From the NCBI GenBank assembly GCA_023614405.1, contig JAJUPC010000235.1:186001-250000 (forward strand): a DNA stretch of 64,000 nt, given 5' to 3'. The DNA comes from Avena insularis. Its lineage: Eukaryota > Streptophyta > Magnoliopsida > Poales > Poaceae. Each line of letters begins with the position of its first letter. Position 1 is the first letter of the stretch. Positions 22,788-33,965 of the stretch are shown here, one piece after another. The notes below the pieces were generated by a model. It was not told where the DNA came from and did not search any database. It was given only the letters and a program-made list of their open reading frames with translations. The translations under genes were made by a program, and so were the position numbers.

Positions 22788-25670
22788 CTAGGCGGCAGGA
22801 GCCTTGCCGTGAGGAGCGCCTTGACCAGCGGAAGCTTCGGGCGGAGGAGGCAGCGCGGAGCCCGATCTGGTTCCAGCGCCCGCGGGCGGCGGCACCGGGC
22901 CTTCCACGTCAGGAGTACCAATGGACTCCGAGTCGGTGAGCACCTCAGCGGGATCCATGTAGTCGGCGATCTTGATGGCGGATCTGCAGAGCTCCAGATG
23001 GGCTTGGCGGACGGCGGCGAGGTCGGCACCAGCATGAAAGTCTCCGTCAATCTTCTCGACGCGGGCGTCCTTGTACCAGGAGAGCATGAGGGCCAGAGCC
23101 ATCTGCGCTCTGGCTCACGCTGCCAGGTCCCGCAACTGGTCCACCGCAGCCGGCACCTCTGCCACCTTCGCCGCCAGCTGTGCCATCGTCTCCGGAACCG
23201 GAGCCTCCGACCACATGAAGGAGAAGACATCCCGCGCCGCTTGATGCAGCTTGGCAGCTTCTTCGCCAAGAAGAACGACGAGCTCCTGGGCCATCGGCTG
23301 TGCTCCCGGCCAGTTCTCCTGCAGCCGGTTGTAGGCTAGCAGGTCTATGCCGGGGTAAAAGGATGTCAGAAAAAGAGTCAGATCCGGCTACCGGATCCGG
23401 AAAGAAAAGAAGACGGAAAAAGGAACTTACCCTTAGCCGTGTGTCCGACCTGCATCAGCTCCTCCACCAGAGCCTTCTCCTTGGTCGCCAGCCGTTTGAT
23501 CTCCTTCTCTTGGTCCTTGTTCTGGGCCTCGAGAAGGTTGAAGGTGTCAGTCCGGCTGGCGAGCGAGGCGTCGCGCTCCTTGATGGTGGCTTCCAGACCG
23601 TCTACCCTCGCGTGCCAATCCTTATTCTGCAACCGCAGAGTGGTGTTGGACTTGCTCAGCCGGTCGTTCACCTTCTTCAAGCGATTGATCTCGCGCTGAA
23701 CGCACACGAGGATGGCTGCAACACAACCGGCTATCAGTAAAAAAAGACGGATGAAGCTAACTTACTCTGGGAAGTCCCATTGGCAGCAGCGAGCTTCTGC
23801 TCCAGGGACCGGTTCCTGCCGGCTGTGGCCTCTAGCAGCCGGATCTCCTCCACCGCCAGCTCGAGCGTGGCGGCTAGGTCCATCAGCGAGGCGGTGGAGG
23901 AAGCATCGTCGTCCACGGTGTTGACGACCAAGGACTCCTTCGCTGCGGCCACCGCCGTTCGCCATTCCTCCCCGGGCTCCTCGTCGGAGTTGTCATCACC
24001 AATAATGATGAGCTCCTTGCTGGCAGCCCCCCGCGCGCCCGTGGAGGAGCCATCCGGCTGGGAGGACTCCGCTTCCGGCTGGGGACCTTCCGGCACGGCG
24101 GAGGCAACCGGCTCAGCTCGAGGGGGAGGCGGAGGCTGCGCCTCAGAAGAAGGAGAGGCGCTGGCTGGCGTAGTCGGGGCACGGGGCGGCGACCCGGTTA
24201 GAGCTCGTGCCGGGCTCGCGGCTGCGAAAGAGACCAGCGTGCTGAGAAGAACGAGAAGAAGGCAAAGGCAAATAAACCAAAGTCAGAAAAAGAAGGAAAA
24301 AGGGAAGCAGACAGAAAACACTGAAAGAAAAAGGGGGAGAAGGGACGTACCCCGGCACAACTGGGGGCGGCCCCTTCTTCCGGCCAAGCCGGCTCGGCGG
24401 CAGGGTGCTGGACCGGCTCCTCTTGGGGGCAGGTTCCTCCGTCGCGGGCTGGCGGGAGCTGGAACGGCTGGAGCCGCTCCCGCCTGCCTCGCCGTCCGTC
24501 GCGGAGCGCGTCGCCGGATCCACGGTCGGTGCGGCTTCCTCCTCCTCGTGAACCTCCGCGTGCGGGTCGGCAGCCGGCTCGCCATTCCGGCTGGGAAAAG
24601 CATCGCCGTCCCTGTCCGACTCCTCACCGGACCGTTGCGTGCGCGGCTCGGGCAAGTCAGGTGTGAACTCCTCAAGGGGATCCTCACCCTCCTCGCGAAG
24701 GATGCAAGCGAAGATCTGCCGAATACAAGAAGTCATCGGACAGAACAAGAAAAACACAGGAAGAACAAAACGAAGTTTCCGGCTATAAGAACTTACCCGG
24801 GGCACGCGGTTCTCCCGGCTGTAGGGCGCCAGACTGAACTTCCAGTTCTCCAGCAGCCGCTCGTTAGTGATCGTCCACACCTACTCCTTCAAGTTGTGGT
24901 AGCGGGGATCGCGGCGCGACAACTGGGTCGGGTCCAGTCGGCCGGAGTAATAGCACATTTTGTGCGCTTGCTGCTGCAGCGGCATCATCAGCCAGGATAT
25001 CCAGCTGAGGGTGATGTCCAGGCCGGTTAGCCGGCAGGTGACGAGGGAGTGCATGCGCTGTAGCATCGCGTCCGTCTCCGCCTTGTCACCATGGATCTTC
25101 AGCTCCCAGTTTTGCCGGCTGGACTCGACATCCTGGAAAGCCGGAAGATTGATCCGGTCGATGTTGGTGATGTTCTTGACATAGAAGTACGACTGCTGCC
25201 ACAGCCGTACCGTGTCCTGAAGCAAGAACTTGGGGTAGCTGGATGGGGTGCGGGAGTAGATGGAGGCGCCACCGCATACGACTAGCGGCCCCTTCGTGTA
25301 CTGCACCTATGGCCGGACACGGAAGAGCCGGCAGAAGAGCCCGAGATCTGGCTGGATCCCGAGGTAGCTCGCAGAACGCCATGAAATGCGCCAACGTCCC
25401 GATGGCGTTGGCACCGAGGTGGTGGAGGCGGAGATCGAAGAAGGCGAGAAACGTCAAGAAAAAGGGGTGCCCCGGAAGGGCGAACCCACGCGCCATATGG
25501 GAGAGGAAGATGACGCGCTCCCCCTTCGCTGGGTGCGGCGACACCTCCCCCGCCGACGCCAACCGCACCACCACCTCCTCCGGCGGCGGAAGAACGCGGG
25601 TGGCGCGGTACTTCGCGATGTGGTCCTCGGTGATAGAGGAGCCGCACCAAGCCCCGCGATCGGCAGCCAT
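22788..25670 (-). pseudogene. Element B antisense gene, five exons (Transposase_28-like, coiled coil)
   Basis: The minus-strand ATG at 25670 opens MAADRGAWCGSSITEDHIAK. It continues LARGFALPGHPF-like, LHHLGANAIGTLAHFMAFCE and, after a one-base shift near 25372, YLGIQPDLGLFCRLF and VVCGGASIYSRTP. These match the N-terminal gypsy-type transposon region of the gene in A. Exons by GT-AG signals: 25670-24798, 24715-24351, 24221-23766, 23715-23431 and 23344-22788. Exons 2 and 3 are acidic and disordered. Exon 4 is a coiled coil (REINRLKKVNDRLSKSNTTL). Exon 5 ends GQGAPHGKAPAA. Stops at about 25307, 24882 and 23115 break it. Element C lies immediately upstream and separates it from its promoter. Confidence 0.75.
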
Positions 25671-25747
25671 CTCGGGCTGATAGGGGGAGCAGCGACGGAA
25701 GAGTGGCGGTGGCCCGTAGCAACGACGACAACGAACGGGCGACGCAG
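25663..25747. repeat. 85-bp duplication flanking element C, left copy
   Basis: Starts gcagccatctcgggctgata and ends gggcgacgcag. It matches 40809-40893 over 85 bp with seven substitutions and no gaps. It contains the start codon of the antisense gene of B. The right copy abuts the 3' end of the LTR of C exactly, and the left copy abuts the truncated 5' LTR. Confidence 0.85.
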
Positions 25748-28620
25748 AATCATCTGCCAAAAATTGGTCAAAAAATCTGCGTTTCTGAAACTGTCTCGTT
25801 CAAATCTGAATCCACTCTGTTGTTCCCTCTACACCGGCGCGTAAGTTGTTCCTTTGGAAAATCTTCCTTCTGCAAAGTTGTAGATCTGTGAGAGATCTAC
25901 AACTTTCGTTTTTACGGCACCTTCAAAATCCCTCTAGCTTCGCTGTCATCTTCATTCGAACGCGGGCCAAAATTCTGCCAAATTCCCAGATCCGAGTCTT
26001 TCTGCTCCTGACGTTTTGCAAAGAGGACCCTGGGCTTTTGTTTTGTTCATCCCGCAGCCCTTGGATCCGCCACGTGTTGAGCCCCCGCTAGCGCGCACAC
26101 GTGGTGGCCCCGCAGCCCCTGTGGCCTAGCTGTCGGTCGGTGTGGCTGGCTTGACGCGTGGTGAGAAAAGCTCCGCGCGCATCGTTTTCTGCCAGCTCAG
26201 CGCCTGGCCCACTGTCAACCGCTGCGGCTAGTTTTCCTCTGGGTGCAAAAAGTCTCTAACCTATTCTGTTAATAAAAACAATTTCAGAAATTGATAAATA
26301 TGTTCATATCCAGTTTTAAATAACTTTTTCTTGACAAATCCAAATAATACAAACGATATATGTTTTTGAATCAGAAAAATGTGAGGAATTCAAATCTGCC
26401 ATCCAAATCAATGTTTGACTAATTTAAATTTTCAGAATTGTTTAATTGCAATAAAAATGCATTTTCTAAATTAATTAATAACTTTAATTCTATAACTCCA
26501 AATTTGACAAATAATATGTCTAAATCGATCAGCGCGACGAGCCCGTTCTAACTATGCATTCCATGATATGAATTGAAGCATGCATCATGTCATTATTAAA
26601 AATCAGAACTGTTTATGGCAATAAAACTTGACCAAATAATTAATAAAATGCTTTATTCTTGAACCCACACCTCACCCATGCCATGCTATATTATTGCCAT
26701 GTAAAATGTGCATCATTCATCATGGCGTGCTTGTTTGCTTGCCGCATTTTATTTATATGCTTGTGCACTTTATTTATGTTGGCCCTTGTTTGTTTGGTTC
26801 TTCTTTCGAATAGATGCCGAGCAGGGGAAATATCAGGAATCCCAGGAGTACTACCCAAATCCGTCCCTCGCTTCAACTGAGCTGCCAGGAAAGCACTACC
26901 ACATGCTTGCATACATATAGTACCTATCGCCTCTATCTTATTCTTGCATCATGGAGTCACGATTGCATTAAATTGAATCCCAAGTACTGCATAGCCTTTA
27001 CTTTTAAACCCCACCGAGCCTGTTCCTCAATCCCATGAGCCATTACTACAGGAGTTGTTTGAGCCATGCGAGTCGTAGAACAGCATGTGTAGGGTATGTG
27101 AGTGTCTGAAGGATAACGAGGTACCTAAACAACTTAACCTGAGTAGTAATGGGATAACTAATGAAAGAGGCACCGGTGGGCAGTATCTGCTATTTGGTTT
27201 TTCATGCTCACTTGTGTCCCATAGAACCCCGAGTGCTTGATTCCTGTTCCTTGACTATTCGCACTATCCACATACGGAAGACTCTATGAATCCCCCTTTG
27301 CTAGAGCTTGATTTGTACTTTATTTCTTGGGGCCACAAAGTAGTTTGGGGCTTTATTACTATCCTGTACTTATGCCATGCTTTACTGCTTTATTTAAGAT
27401 TGTGCATGGAGCACCTGTACTGTTTAGGGATCGCGACACGATTTCGCGGTATCGACAAGCCCAGTCACACTTTTGGGTTCCCAGTCGTTTACAACCGTTC
27501 TCGCAAACCCTGGGTCCGTCTCGGAGCCGGCCAACTTCGTTGCGGGTAGCTTATTGGGGTGGCCCCCTGAAATATTTTATGAATCCTATGATTGCTTTGT
27601 CGTGAAAGCCTTGTTCGGTTTTGATTTGGTTTTTCTGAGGTCGGTCGTGTGTGTGTTGCTATTTGTGCACCCCTACAGGGTAAATCTTTCTAAAAGGCCT
27701 GTCCGTGGTTATGGACGACTTGGAGCACAGTTTCTCGATCATAGACAAGTATAACTAAAGTACCGCTTTTAATCTGACTAAATACCTGACTAGTAAATAG
27801 TTCAATACTCATGGAATGGTTACTAAAATTGACAACGAATGGGTTGTTCGTCTGCTTTCTCGTTGGTAAGCGAGAAGGAGGATGGATCTGTTACTTTATA
27901 CTGTTATAACTGTTGTTTTTAATTAACGGACATCCGTCTATCTTTGGTTAGGCGGATGGTTACCGAGTATCTATAGGCTTGTTAGTTATTATCTTTTGCT
28001 GCAATTGCGTCACCCTAGGTATATGTCCCCTTTAGAGGCATACATACTTGCTGAGTACCCCTAGGGTCTCACACGATAAATTGTTTGATTCAGATGAACA
28101 TGTGTATTCACAAGATGGATACTGGGTGGAGGAGATAGATGATGTTGGCAACGATCACTCGGTGTAGAGATTCCGGGGATGGGGATCCGCGAGATCTGTG
28201 GGCGGGATGTGCTTCTTTATGTGGCATCTTATACCGATTTGCTTCTTGTCCGTACTCGGATCTTGTTTCCCGCTTCCGCTTGATACTCTGATGTTTGATG
28301 TATGAGGAGCTATCCTACACTATTATCTCTATGTAGGATATTTCGATCTTGCCGTATGACGTTGCAATATTTCTATTTCTTTTAGATGGTATGGCTCTGA
28401 GAACTGTTGTAAGGTAGCTTGCATACATACTCACTTGTGTATGTATTTGATCTCTTCGCCTGTTGCCTACGCCGCTCGCTCTTGTCCTGATGTTCTTGGA
28501 AGTGGTTAGGACGGCCGACGGGTCTACACGTGGGTGGCCCCTGGGCCCCCGCTGTACTATTTTAACCACTTCTGGTCCATCCAAGCTTTAACTTAGAGCG
28601 TAGGGTCCGAGGTTGTTACA
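25748..28620 (+). repeat. Element C 5' LTR, lacking its first ~2.1 kb
   Basis: Homologous to 38041-40808 from aatcatctgcc to ggttgttaca. Differences include a 26-bp block near 26086 and an about 80-bp block near 26460-26540 that are absent from the 3' copy. The segment matching 33966-34686 plus 36663-38040 is missing, so the U3 start with its TGTAGC terminus is absent. Short open frames here recur in the other LTR at equivalent positions but show no domain. Confidence 0.88.
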
Positions 28621-28636
28621 ATTGGTTTCAGAGCCA
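28621..28636 (+). other. Element C primer-binding site
   Basis: attggtttcagagcca directly follows the LTR. TGGTTTCAGAGCC resembles TGGTATCAGAGC, the complement of the 3' end of plant initiator tRNA-Met, the usual primer for chromoviruses. Confidence 0.75.
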
Positions 28637-29465
28637 TCCCGCCCTTCAGGGTCTCAGCCAAATGGTCTTTGTCAGTCTAGCATATATTTTGGTAGTTATG
28701 TATACTAGGGAAAAACAAAATGTGAGAGTAGGACTGCTTCCATTTTTCTTCTTACCCACCCACCCACCCTTTTTCTGGTAAGGAAGTGTAACGTTTTCAA
28801 TCCTCTTCGAAAATTCCAATTAGGATTCACGTGTTCTGGGTTCCGCAGTACCATAGGTTGTGTGAGTGTGTGTGTGTGAATTCCTTGTCTATCTGTTGCA
28901 TCCAACTTGCTATCGCTATCTTCCTTTTGGTTATCAACTGTTGGTACATTCCATACCGACAGGCTTTTGTAAACCGACGCGATCTGTCTTAATCTTTGTT
29001 ATCTGATGCTATCTTGTTAGGGGTGTTTGTTTCCGTAGTTGCTAATCTTTAGGTTCATCTTAAGAAGGAAGGAAGTTGGGATATGTGTTTTACTTATTCA
29101 TGTGTGGAGTAATGATTTGAGTGCGGGATGGAGTCACGACCATACCACTACTTTTATCATTCGCTCTTGTATATTGAATTAGTAGAGTTACTAATCTTGA
29201 TTCGTTAAGTGGTTTTGTGCATATAGTGGTATTTTAATGCCAAAATTTGCGGAATTTTTTTCTTTGATAGCTTTGTGTACCACACTCCTTGTTCAGTCAT
29301 GTGCGATATGCTTAATATCTTCTAGGTGCTTTGAACTTTGTTGATATTTTAATATCATCTTAGTAATTTGTATCCTTTAGTCTTGGTTAATTCCATTTTG
29401 GTACTATTTTGGATTATTATTATTCTCCATTATGGTACTGACTTGAGTTTTATATCAATCACAGG
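28637..29465. other. Element C leader, non-coding
   Basis: AT-rich 5' leader between primer site and gag. It contains a pyrimidine-rich stretch at 28738-28770 and a short GT run at 28861-28880. No gene or RNA structure is recognised. Confidence 0.5.
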
Positions 29466-30427
29466 ATGGCACCACCACGCCGTTCTTAGGAGGACATACC
29501 ACCTGAATAGTGGTTGCGTTGGCAAGTATTGCTAATGCCTTGGGAGCAATGCAACAGAACCAGCAGCGCTCTGAAGAAAGTGTCAGGAGGAATGAGTTTG
29601 TTCTGCTACCTCCACCTCCCAAGCGAGGAGACATCAAAAGTTTTCTGAAGTTCAACCCGCGCCACTTTGAGGTGTCTGAGCAGCCACTGGACGCTGATGA
29701 TTGGCTGCGTGAGATGTCAAGGTTACTGATGACTGCTGATGTTCCTAAGCAAGAATGGGTAAAATGTGCCACTCACCTTCTGAAGGTAGATGCAGCTCTA
29801 TGGTGGGAGAATTACCTGAAGGCAAACCACTCTGGTTTTCAGCCTACTTGGGAGCAGTTCACTGGGGCTTTCAAAGAGCAATATCTGTCAAAAATTGTCA
29901 TGGAAAGGATGAAGGAAGTGTTTCTTAACCTCAAGCAGGGCAATGCCAATGTCAATACCTATATCAGAAACTTCATGAATCTTTCTCGGTATGGTGGCGA
30001 TGAGATCTCTGATGACAAGAAGAAGCAAAAGAGGTTCAGGCAAGGACTCAATGCATCTATCAAGTATGCAATCACTCATGCAAGGCCGGGGTCTTTTCTA
30101 GAACTCCAACATACAGCTCTACAGGAAGAAGCCAGTAGGGAAGTGTTCGAGGAGTCCAAGAAACACAGCCGTGACGCAGCAAGCTCTTCAGCTATGACAG
30201 CTCCTTCTAAGCGCCGTGTGTGGGTTCCTAACACCGCACTGTCGCTCCCGGCTCCACCAAGACCTTCAAGCTACACGGCAAGGCCACCAAACTCCTTCAC
30301 CACGGCTCCTAGGGGCTACAACCACAACTAACCTAGAGCTCCAGGCGGAGTCCCTGGCTACGCTGCTCCACGTCCACCTGGTGCTTGTTACACTTGTGGG
30401 AACACTGGGCATCAACACTGGAGTTAT
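29466..30427 (+). pseudogene. gag: Element C gag, interrupted
   Basis: The natural start is probably ATG 29466 (MAPPRRS), followed at once by TAG and by a frame change near 29505. From 29510 the frame is open: LASIANALGAMQQNQQRSEE, KFNPRHFEVSEQPLDADDWL, LLKVDAALWWENYLKANHSG, FKEQYLSKIVMERMKEVFLN and FRQGLNASIKYAITHARPGS are Retrotrans_gag blocks. TAA at 30329 interrupts before the CCHC knuckle [14 protein letters not shown], where the last Cys has become Tyr (tat at 30425-30427). Gag would form the particle and the knuckle would bind RNA. The copy is non-functional. Confidence 0.88.
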
Positions 30428-31825
30428 CCCATGAACAACAAAGCTCTTCCTCCACCACCTCCAAGACCTGCAGCAAGTTCTTATATGGTTCGTGCACCTC
30501 CACCTCGGGCTCTCAACATCAACACCAAGCCCGGGTCCACTATTGCTCGTGCCAACTTTGTCAACGTCGCTCAAGCTGAGCATGCACCTGGAGTTGTGCT
30601 GGGTACGCTTTCTGTTAACTCAGTTTCTGCACGAGTGTTATTTGATACTGGTGCATCGCATTCTTTTGTGTCTCAAAGGTTCTCTCAGCAACAAGGTCTT
30701 CCGCTTCAATCCTTGTCCAAGGTTCTTAGGGTGCAATCACTGGGGACAACTATGAGGGCTTCTCAAATAAGCCATGGGAATCAAATTGAAATTGGCAACA
30801 AAAATTTTCCGGCATCCCTCATTGAATTGGGCAATTCTGACATTGATGTTATCTTGGGCATGGATTGGTTAATAGCAAATGCAGCTGTGATTGATTATGC
30901 TGAACGCTCGGTTTCTCTGAAAATTCCTAAAGGCCATATAGTCTATTCTCCAAGTCTGACTCCTGCAATTCAGCTTTTCTCTTTGGCGTCTCTGAATGAT
31001 GATGCTATGGATGCTATTCAGAGTGTTCCGGTAGTCTGTGAGTTCCCAGATGTTTTTCCTAAAGAGTTACCAGGTATGCCTCCTGACCGAGAGGTCGAGT
31101 TTGTGATTGAGCTTGAACCTGGAACCGCTCCTATCTCCAAGCGGCCTTATAAAATGGGTCCTGCTGAGTTGGCTGAACTCAAACGCCAGCTTGATGAACA
31201 AGAGAAGTTGGGTTTCATTCAGCACAGTACTTCTTCTTGTGGTAGCCCAACCATCATTGTGAAGAAGCAAGACAAGACTGATAGACTTTGTGTTGACTAT
31301 CGGGCTCTCAATGCTAAAACCATCAAGAATAAATATCCCCTTCCACGTATTAATGATCTCTTCGATCAACTAGCTGGAGCTGTGGTATTCTCTAAGCTTG
31401 ACTTGAGAAGTGGATATCATCAAATCAAGATTCGCAAGGAAGATGTTCCCAAAACAGATTTCACCACCCGCTATGGCCTGTATGAGTACACGGTCATGTC
31501 TTTCGGTCTCACCAATGCACCTGCCACCTTCTCGAGGCTTATGAACTCGGTTTTCATGGAGTATCTTGATAAGTTCGTCATGGTCTATCTGGATGACATT
31601 CTAGTCTATTCTAAGTCAAAGGAAGAACATGAAGAACACCTTTGGTGTGTCTTAAACAAGCTTCGTGAGAACCGCCTGTATGCAAAGTTCTCCAAGTGTG
31701 AGTTCTGGCTGCCTGAAGTCACCTACCTTGGTCACTTCATCTCTGCCAAGGGCATTGCCGTCAACCCAGAAACTGTTCGGACAATTGTTGACTGGCTTCC
31801 ACCCAAAAATGTCAAAGAAGTCTAG
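30428..31825 (+). pseudogene. pol: Element C protease and reverse transcriptase
   Basis: In frame with gag. Protease: [16 protein letters not shown], with the D-T-G active site at about 30640, then [92 protein letters not shown] and catalytic YLDD at about 31587-31598. The RT palm and fingers are complete and unbroken up to KEV, then TAG at 31823-31825 replaces the Gln expected before SFLGLASYCRRF. This is a typical chromovirus pol arrangement. One CAG to TAG change separates this ORF from RNase H. Confidence 0.9.
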
Positions 31826-32641
31826 AGTTTCCTTGGTTTGGCTAGTTACTGCCGTCGCTTCGTTCAGAACTTCTCGAAGATTGCGTAGCCTCTTACCGAT
31901 CTCCTCAAGAAAGGCAAGAAATACCTTTGGTCTTTTGCATGTCAAGCAAGCTTTGAAACCCTCAAAGAGAAGCTCACTTCTACACCAGTCTTGATTCCTC
32001 CAAATACATCAAAGCCTTTCCAGATATTCTGTGACGCCTCCTTGCAAGGATTGGGTGCGGTCCTTATGCAAGAAAAACAAGTTGTTGCTTATGCCTCTCG
32101 ACAGTTGAAGACGCATGAGATCAACTATCCTACACATGACCTCGAACTCGCAGCAGTTGTCTTTGCTTTGAAAGTATGGAGGCACTACTTGCTTGGCAAC
32201 CATTGTGAGATCTTTTCTGATCACAAGAGTCTGCAGTATATCTTCACACAACCGGATCTCAACCTTCATCAGAGGAGGTGGATTAAAGCAATTAATGATT
32301 TCGATCTGACAATCAACTACACTCCAGGCAAAGCTAATGTGATGGCCGATGCTCTCAGCCAAAAAGCTTATGTCAACAACCTCATGGTGGAAGAACAACA
32401 ACCTCTCTTGTGCGAGGAATTCCGCCAGCTCAACCTTGAAATTGTGGATCAAGGGTATCTTCTAAACCTTCTGGCAACACCTCTCTTGGAAGAAAAAGTT
32501 CGCTCCATTCAACTTGGTGACCCGTACACTAAAAACATCATCTCCAAGATTCAGCTCCCGAAGTATGAACCTTTCCACCTTGACGACCAAGGCACTCTAT
32601 TCTTTAAGCACCGGATGTTCGTTCCGAAGTATCCAGGTTAG
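31826..32641 (+). pseudogene. pol: Element C RNase H region
   Basis: Continues the RT frame: SFLGLASYCRRFVQNFSKIA then TAG near 31886, then [14 protein letters not shown]. From 31991 the RT_RNaseH blocks are open: [79 protein letters not shown] and [18 protein letters not shown]. The catalytic acids D (FCDAS), E (DLELAA), D (FSDHKS) and D (MADALS) are all present. TAG at 32639 breaks the frame before the integrase zinc finger. Confidence 0.88.
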
Positions 32642-33928
32642 AGAGAGCAAGTTCTTAAGGAGGCGCATGATTCTGTTCTTTCTATCCACACTGGCAGCAC
32701 TAAGATGTACATGGACTTGAAAACACAATATTGGTGGCCTGGATTGAAACGATATTGTGCCAAGTATGTTTCCGAGTGTGATGTCTACCGCAGAGTTAAA
32801 GCTGTCCATCAGAAACCTTCCGGTCTTCTACAGCCATTGAAGCCTCCGGAATGGAAATGGGAGAAAGTAGAGATGGACTTCATAACTGGTTTTCCAAGGT
32901 CGCAGAAGGGCAACAATGCAATCTTTGTTGTCATCGACAGGCTTTCTAAAGTGGCTTACTTCTTTCCCGTCAAGGAAACAATTTTTGCAATTCAGTTGGC
33001 TGAGCTCTATATCAACAGAATTGTCTCTCTGTATGGGGTTCCTCTTGAGATCAGCTCGGACCGTGGAAGCAACTTCACTTCCAAGTTCTGGGGAAGTTTC
33101 CAAAATGCTTTGGGAACAAAGTTGAACTTCAGCACAGCTTACCACCCTCAGTCGCAAGGACAAGTTGAAAGGATCAATCAGATTCTGGAAGATATGCTCC
33201 GTGCTTGCGTCATCTCTTTCTGCATGAAGTGGGAAGAATGCCTTCCTTATGCTGAGTTCTCTTACAACAACAGCTTCCAGAAGAGTCTAAAGATGGCACC
33301 ATTTGAGGTTCTCTATGACCGCAAATGCAGAACTCTGATTGGTTGGTCGGGCGCAGGTGAAAGAACATTGTTTGGCCCCAACATTGTAACTCAAGCGGAG
33401 GAGAAGGTTCACATCATTCTTGAAAACCCAAAGGTTGCTCAAAGTCGCCAGAAGAGAAACTATGATAGAAAGCACACGGACATGGAGTATGTTCCTGGTG
33501 ATCTCGTTTACCTTCGTGTCACTCCCATGAGAGGCACGCACCGGTTTGGTATCAAAGGAAAGCTGGCTCCTAGATACATCGGTCCTTTCAAAGTTCATGG
33601 AAGAAGAGGAGAAGTTGCTTATGCTCTTGAGCTCCCTGAAAAACTCAAAGTCCATGATGTTTTCCATATCTCTCAACTCAAGAAGTGCTTCAAGGATCCT
33701 GGAAGGACCGTGGACCATGAGCTCATCAATCTCCAGGAAGACCTGTCTTATCAAGAACACCCCACAAAAATCCTAGAAGTCGCAGAAAGAAGGACTCGCA
33801 ACAAGTCCATCAAGTTCTGCAAGGTGCAGTGGTCGCACCATTCCGTTGATGAAGCCACTTGGGAACACGAGGATGAGATCCGTGCCAAGTATCCTACCCT
33901 CTTCGTGTCTTCTTCTTCTTCTTCCTAG
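32642..33928 (+). pseudogene. pol: Element C integrase with C-terminal chromodomain
   Basis: H2C2 zinc finger: AHDSVLSIHTGSTKMYMDLK, then CDVYRRVKA, where the second Cys is Tyr (tac at 32786-32788). Core: DDE acids in EMDFITGFPRSQ, ISSDRGSNFTSKFW and QSQGQVERINQ. The C-terminal part has GDLVYLRVTPMRGTHRFGIK, LAPRYIGPFKVHGRRGEVAY and VFHISQLKKCFKDP. A chromodomain closes the protein (about 33770-33900: ILEVAERRTRNKSIKFCKVQ then W-x-HHSVDEATWEHEDEI), expected to steer insertion to marked chromatin. The end is a Ser run. The ORF is open from 32705 to the stop at 33928. Confidence 0.92.
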
Positions 33929-33951
33929 AATCTCGGGGCGAGATTCCTGTT

Positions 33952-33965
33952 TAGTGGGGGAGAGT
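33952..33965 (+). other. Element C polypurine tract
   Basis: tagtgggggagagt immediately precedes the LTR start tgtagcatccc. This is the usual plus-strand primer site. Confidence 0.75.

Noticed and set aside
23780..25030. 416-codon plus-strand frame opposite the antisense gene of element B
   Set aside because: A shadow of the GC-rich minus-strand exons and introns. The minus strand has domain similarity, splice sites and coiled coil; this one has none.
27286..27754. Open frames in the LTR of element C repeated at 39474-39745
   Set aside because: They recur because the LTRs are duplicates. No start context or domain, and frames differ between copies.
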